Source: a virus
IMG/VR virus record: IMGVR_UViG_3300022213_000017
Location: 1-39,848 of that record
DNA: 39,848 nt
Direction: 5' to 3' (one strand)
Made by a program: the position numbers and the translations under genes
The notes under the pieces: generated by a model
The model's database searches: none
What the model was told of the DNA's origin: nothing
What the model saw: only the letters and a program-made list of their open reading frames with translations
Shown: positions 35,991-39,848 of the stretch, one piece after another
Position numbering within the stretch: position 1 is the stretch's first letter
Layout: each line of letters opens with the position of its first letter

Positions 35991-38072
35991 TCATGCCACC
36001 TCCCACGACAGTAAATGTGAGACCAGATTGTAAGCGGTCCCGGCGGCGTTGTCGTCCGTGCCCCCGAAGCCCACGTTGTTCGCGGTCAGATGATCGGTGC
36101 GACTGACGCTGTGGACCTGGCTCCACGTCTGTCCGTTGTGCGAGATCGACACGATCCGATTCGTGCTGTTGTCCGCGATCCGAATCCAGTGCTGCGCACC
36201 CATGAGTGGGATTTCGCTGTAGGCGGCATACCCCGTACTCACGGTCGTCAACTTGTAGATGCGGAGATGATTGAGGCCGGGCGGGAACGCCGCCGGGCCG
36301 TTGTCGACCACGACCAACTTGCCGGTGCCACTGTCGTACCAGAACACGCCCCACGACGCCCAGTTCTCCTGCAGTCGCGAGCCGTCCAGATACACCGTGA
36401 TCGTGTAGGGGTGCGACGGCACCGCGCGGATGCGGCCGCAGACGCCCGTCGTCGGTACGGCAAAGGTGATCAACTGTCCGCCGAGCGTAGCCGAGACGGC
36501 CGACGACCCCTGATTGAGCCAGGACCAGCCCGACGTCGGCGGCGTCGTCATCCGCACCAGCGGCCCGTACGGCTGCCACCCCGACCCGTCATACCGCGCG
36601 ACCAGCGGCGCATTGGTATACAGGTCCACGTCCCCTACGGCCGGCGAGGCCGGCTCCGCGCCGTAGGGCGTCGCGCTGATGCTCGCCGCCGTCTGCGCAT
36701 TGCCATACAAGATCGGCGTACTGTTGGACGTCGATGTCGACGAACCGCCGTTCAGAATATCCCGATGCCATTGCCGCCAGCCGGTGTATTGGTCGACGTC
36801 CACGGCGGTCACGGTATACAGAAAACTCTCGCCGTCTTCTTCGTGCTGCTCAACCACTTCCGACACGACGAAGTCATCATCGAGATTCCGACGCGCCGAC
36901 GTAATGTGCTGCGTCATGCCCGGCGTCAGGCCCGGCGTCGTCGTCTGGTAACTGACGACCGTCGGCTGCGCGAGATTCTTGGCGAGCTCGCCGGTGGCTA
37001 ACGCGAGCGCCACGGCCGCATCGAGAATGTCGGGCCGTTCGATCACCTTCTCCCAGGGATTCGTCGTCGCCGTGGCGTCTTCCGCCACCACCGTCTGCGG
37101 AAATTGCGAGAGATGCGTGAACGTGAGCGTGTCGCCGTTGTCGGGCGCGGCCGGCGAGCCTACCTGGTCCGGCACCCGCGTCATCGTCATCGGATCGCTG
37201 GTGCGGTCGATCTCCCAATAGGCCCCGTTCGGTCCGTCGCCGAGTTCCCCGACCGGCTCGTAATGTACCACCGGCGGCGACGCCGTATCGGTCCGTTCCA
37301 CGGTGCGCAGAATCGGCCCGGTGGCCGCCGGATACGTCAACGCGAACGTATCCGTCACCCCGTCGCCCGTCCACGTCTCGGTCACCTCGACCACGGCGGT
37401 CGGCCCGAACCGCACGATAATCCGATTGAACGATTGCGTGCGGGTGCGCTTCACCCGGATGTCGCCCTGTTCGGTGCCGACCCCTTCGAGGACATCGAAC
37501 GGCGCCGCCACCGAGCCCGGCGCATACATGCCGAGCACCTTGGCGTAACTCAGGCCGAGCGCATACCCCTGACTCTCCGTCACCAGATCGGCGAAGGCGT
37601 CGAGCAGTTTGGTGCGGCTATAACTGCGGGCCGCCAGCGTCGGCCCGGTGGCCTGCGCCGGGTCCAGCGTGATGCCATAGACCGTCAGATAGGTCGTAAT
37701 GAATGCGCTGATCCGCGCCTTCAACGTCTCGACGGGCCGGTCCTCGGTCACATACCGCCGTTCGAGATAATCCTTGTAGTCCGTCACCGTGACCCGGATG
37801 ACGATCGGGGCGTCATTCGGCCCGACGAACCCCATCTCCTCGGTGTCAATAATCAGACCGGCGAACCGGACCGTCTCCGGACTGCCCTGGTCGGTGCGAT
37901 ACAGCCGGAACTCGTCATTGGTCGCGGGACGGTAGAGCCCCGTCTCCGACAGAATCCGACACTGCAGCGTATTGACGCCGTCAGTGGATTCGTTAATGTC
38001 GAGGCCCTCGAGCAGCACGACGTAACTGTCGCCCGGCGAGCCATCGATTTCGGCGCGGTAGGCGACGCTCAT
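35991..38072 (-). CDS. Tail hub/baseplate protein with C-terminal lectin-like domain
   Basis: This 693-residue protein begins MSVAYRAEIDGSPGDSYVVL and continues INESTDGVNTLQCRILSETG, the start typical of siphovirus hub or distal tail proteins. The middle (SFNRIIVRFGPTAVVEVTET, LTPGMTQHITSARRNLDDDF) is beta-rich and matches the hub family. The last 180 residues (GVFWYDSGTGKLVVVDNGPA, MGAQHWIRIADNSTNRIVSI) look like a concanavalin-like sugar-binding domain. It follows the tape measure by ATGA overlap, so the start at 38072 is preferred to a GTG at 38078. Confidence 0.8.
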   Translation of the reverse strand: MSVAYRAEIDGSPGDSYVVLLEGLDINESTDGVNTLQCRILSETGLYRPATNDEFRLYRTDQGSPETVRFAGLIIDTEEMGFVGPNDAPIVIRVTVTDYKDYLERRYVTEDRPVETLKARISAFITTYLTVYGITLDPAQATGPTLAARSYSRTKLLDAFADLVTESQGYALGLSYAKVLGMYAPGSVAAPFDVLEGVGTEQGDIRVKRTRTQSFNRIIVRFGPTAVVEVTETWTGDGVTDTFALTYPAATGPILRTVERTDTASPPVVHYEPVGELGDGPNGAYWEIDRTSDPMTMTRVPDQVGSPAAPDNGDTLTFTHLSQFPQTVVAEDATATTNPWEKVIERPDILDAAVALALATGELAKNLAQPTVVSYQTTTPGLTPGMTQHITSARRNLDDDFVVSEVVEQHEEDGESFLYTVTAVDVDQYTGWRQWHRDILNGGSSTSTSNSTPILYGNAQTAASISATPYGAEPASPAVGDVDLYTNAPLVARYDGSGWQPYGPLVRMTTPPTSGWSWLNQGSSAVSATLGGQLITFAVPTTGVCGRIRAVPSHPYTITVYLDGSRLQENWASWGVFWYDSGTGKLVVVDNGPAAFPPGLNHLRIYKLTTVSTGYAAYSEIPLMGAQHWIRIADNSTNRIVSISHNGQTWSQVHSVSRTDHLTANNVGFGGTDDNAAGTAYNLVSHLLSWEVA

Positions 38073-39848
38073 CGCCACATCCGATAGCGGGCCGCCGCCT
38101 CACCCTGATAGCGGGTCGAGGCCTCCGCGATCTGCCGGCCGTCGAGATACACCTTCGCGATCATCGCCATCGGCCCCGGCGCACTCACACCGCCCGACGC
38201 CATCACCGGCGATAATGCCGCGCCATACGAGCCTATCGGTTGCCAGGTCGCCAACGCCGCCGCCAATTGCTCGGCGAGACTCGGCACCGCCGCTTGCGGC
38301 ACCACGGCCTCTGTGCCATGCAGTGTCGTGCGGAACGCCGACCCGAAATTCATAAACCGCCCGCGCGTTCCCCTCGCGAAGCCGTAGACCGCCTCTCGCT
38401 GGCGCAGATACTCCTCGTAGGGCGTCAATCCCTCGCCCGGCACATAGAGGTCGCCCGACGAGCCGCCTTCGGGCAGCGGCACGTACGGCGTCGGGTTGCC
38501 GGGGTCTTCGCGGCCGTAGAACGGATTGTTCGGATCGTTCGGGTTGTAGTCGCCGACCGCGTCCTGCGGGGAATCGCGCGGCGCCGAGCCGAAGAAATTG
38601 AAGATGCCCTTGACCTTGTTCCAGAAGGCGACCAGCCCATTCCAGATACGCACGAGCCCTTGCTCGATGATCGACCAGGCGGCATTCACCACTGTGCCGA
38701 GACCTGGCACCAAGGTGTTCAGCACCGTACTCGTGAACCCACGGGCGAAATCGGAGGCAAACGTCGTCATCTTCTCGCCGAAGCCACCCGGCCCGGCGAA
38801 ATGATTGATCAGGTTGCCGAGTTCCATCCCGATCTCCGTCGAGAGCCGCTGGAAGTGCCCCACGACGCCCTGCGTCGCCTGGCCCGTCGGCGTGACCATG
38901 ACGGCCCCGAGTCGCCCAAAGTGCTGGTCAATGAGCGCGACCATCTCGGGCACATAGGACCGGCCGACGACTTTGTCATACATGTCGGCAAAGAAGCCGG
39001 TCACCGCGTCGATCTTGCCCTTGATGCCGTCCACGATGGCCGTGAACTTGTCGACCAGCCACATCTTGACGCCACTGTAGAGGTCTTGCACCGTGCGCAC
39101 GATGTAGAGGCCGGCCGCGCTGAAGAATGTCCTGATGCGATCGAGCGCGACGCCGATGGGCGTGACGACGTAGAGCACGAACCGATCATGCAACCAGGTT
39201 TTGACGTCCTGATAGGTCGCCTGCACATACGACACGACGTCGGTCGCAAACGCCAGGAAATTCGCCACGACGTTCGACAGCCCCGTCGTCACGATGGTCC
39301 AAATCTGCGGCACTCGAACGGTCCAGGTGTCGAGAATCTCGCCGAGCATCTCGCCCGAGTAGATGATGATCGTCGTCTTGAACCGATCCCACTGGTCCTG
39401 TGCCGCCTCCAACCGTTCGATGGTCGTATTCGACATGACCGTGGCGCTCTCGCCGAGCTTGGTATAGCCCTCGACCATGCCGGGCAGCAACGTCAGCGCG
39501 CCCTTCCCGAACAGCTCCTGCGCGACATTCGCCCGAATCATCGGATCTTCGATGCGCCCCACGGCATCCGCGACCGCCGCGAACGCCGCTTCAGGACTCA
39601 TCGCCCGAATCGTCGCGAAGGAGAGACCGGCCGCCTGCAGCGCCGCGACCGTCGACGTGTCGCCCTCAGCCAGATCTTGATTCAGTTTGGACGCCGCCCG
39701 CTGCAAGGCCTCGAACGACCCGCCGGATTGTTCGGCCGCGAACTTGAACCGCTGCAAGGCTTCCGCCGACCACCCGAGCGCCGACGCCATGTCCTTGATA
39801 TCGGAGGCCGCCGTAAAGACCGACCGGGCGAACCCGATGATCGCGCCC
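38069..39848 (-). CDS. Tape measure protein, main part (continues from 1-467)
   Basis: This is the larger part (593 codons) of the tape measure protein whose first 155 codons lie at 467-1. The sequence runs GAIIGFARSVFTAASDIKDM after the join, then hydrophobic and helical repeats such as YSGEMLGEILDTWTVRVPQI, a membrane-like ITTGLSNVVANFLAFATDVV, and a C-terminal half with GFARGTRGRFMNFGSAFRTT and GTEAVVPQAAVPSLAEQLAA. Its length, 748 residues in all, predicts a tail of roughly 110 nm at 1.5 Å per residue. The end overlaps the hub gene (ATGA). Confidence 0.88.
   Translation of the reverse strand, partial: GAIIGFARSVFTAASDIKDMASALGWSAEALQRFKFAAEQSGGSFEALQRAASKLNQDLAEGDTSTVAALQAAGLSFATIRAMSPEAAFAAVADAVGRIEDPMIRANVAQELFGKGALTLLPGMVEGYTKLGESATVMSNTTIERLEAAQDQWDRFKTTIIIYSGEMLGEILDTWTVRVPQIWTIVTTGLSNVVANFLAFATDVVSYVQATYQDVKTWLHDRFVLYVVTPIGVALDRIRTFFSAAGLYIVRTVQDLYSGVKMWLVDKFTAIVDGIKGKIDAVTGFFADMYDKVVGRSYVPEMVALIDQHFGRLGAVMVTPTGQATQGVVGHFQRLSTEIGMELGNLINHFAGPGGFGEKMTTFASDFARGFTSTVLNTLVPGLGTVVNAAWSIIEQGLVRIWNGLVAFWNKVKGIFNFFGSAPRDSPQDAVGDYNPNDPNNPFYGREDPGNPTPYVPLPEGGSSGDLYVPGEGLTPYEEYLRQREAVYGFARGTRGRFMNFGSAFRTTLHGTEAVVPQAAVPSLAEQLAAALATWQPIGSYGAALSPVMASGGVSAPGPMAMIAKVYLDGRQIAEASTRYQGEAAARYRMWR

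Overview
The window looks like one complete genome of a tailed bacterial virus with an HK97-fold capsid and a siphovirus-like long tail, about 40 kb and GC-rich. Nearly every gene lies on the minus strand. Most neighbours overlap by ATGA, GTGA or TGATG, so the genome reads as a few long, translationally coupled operons. The two ends join: the tape measure gene enters at position 467, leaves at position 1 and resumes in frame at 39848, giving one reading frame of 748 codons. The sequence is therefore a circular or circularly permuted molecule opened at an arbitrary point. No integrase, lytic-cycle repressor, DNA polymerase or primase is recognisable, so the virus probably leans on host replication. 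The host cannot be named from the sequence.

In transcription order (descending coordinates, across the join): an early block at 27682-17327 holds small Cys-rich proteins, an ssDNA-binding-like protein, a degenerate 3'-5' exonuclease, HNH proteins, a helicase-methyltransferase fusion, a MazG-like protein, a broken cytosine methyltransferase, a DnaT-like replication protein and a VRR-NUC-like nuclease. Packaging follows (HNH, TerS, TerL) with a small ribbon-helix-helix protein. Next comes an unusual unit at 14479-12520. Then come the protease-capsid fusion, the portal, a collagen-like protein, a seven-gene glycosyltransferase/methyltransferase cassette, the head-tail connectors, tail tube, tail chaperones (with a probable -1 frameshift) and tape measure. 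Across the join lie a tail hub protein, membrane and lysis genes, a TIM-barrel-like protein and a run of repetitive tail or adhesion proteins down to 27730.

The most striking object is the unit at 14479-12520. It has a promoter with a perfect TATAAT, a leader with a nested hairpin, a gene whose product carries a RAMP-like (Cas7/Cas5-type) glycine-rich loop, and a coupled partner gene. After these comes a ~525-nt non-coding array of degenerate 5-nt units (NNGGC on the transcribed strand), broken at regular counts by the tetramer AGAC. A probable terminator closes the unit just before the capsid gene. The layout suggests an RNA or DNA array served by its own two proteins. It is not CRISPR, and I know of no described function for it.

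Other notable points are the glycan-modification cassette inside the capsid operon beside a collagen-like protein, a cytosine methyltransferase gene reduced to its two ends, a possible plus-strand small RNA with a good terminator, and a set of shared TGGTAA extended -10 promoters in the early block.
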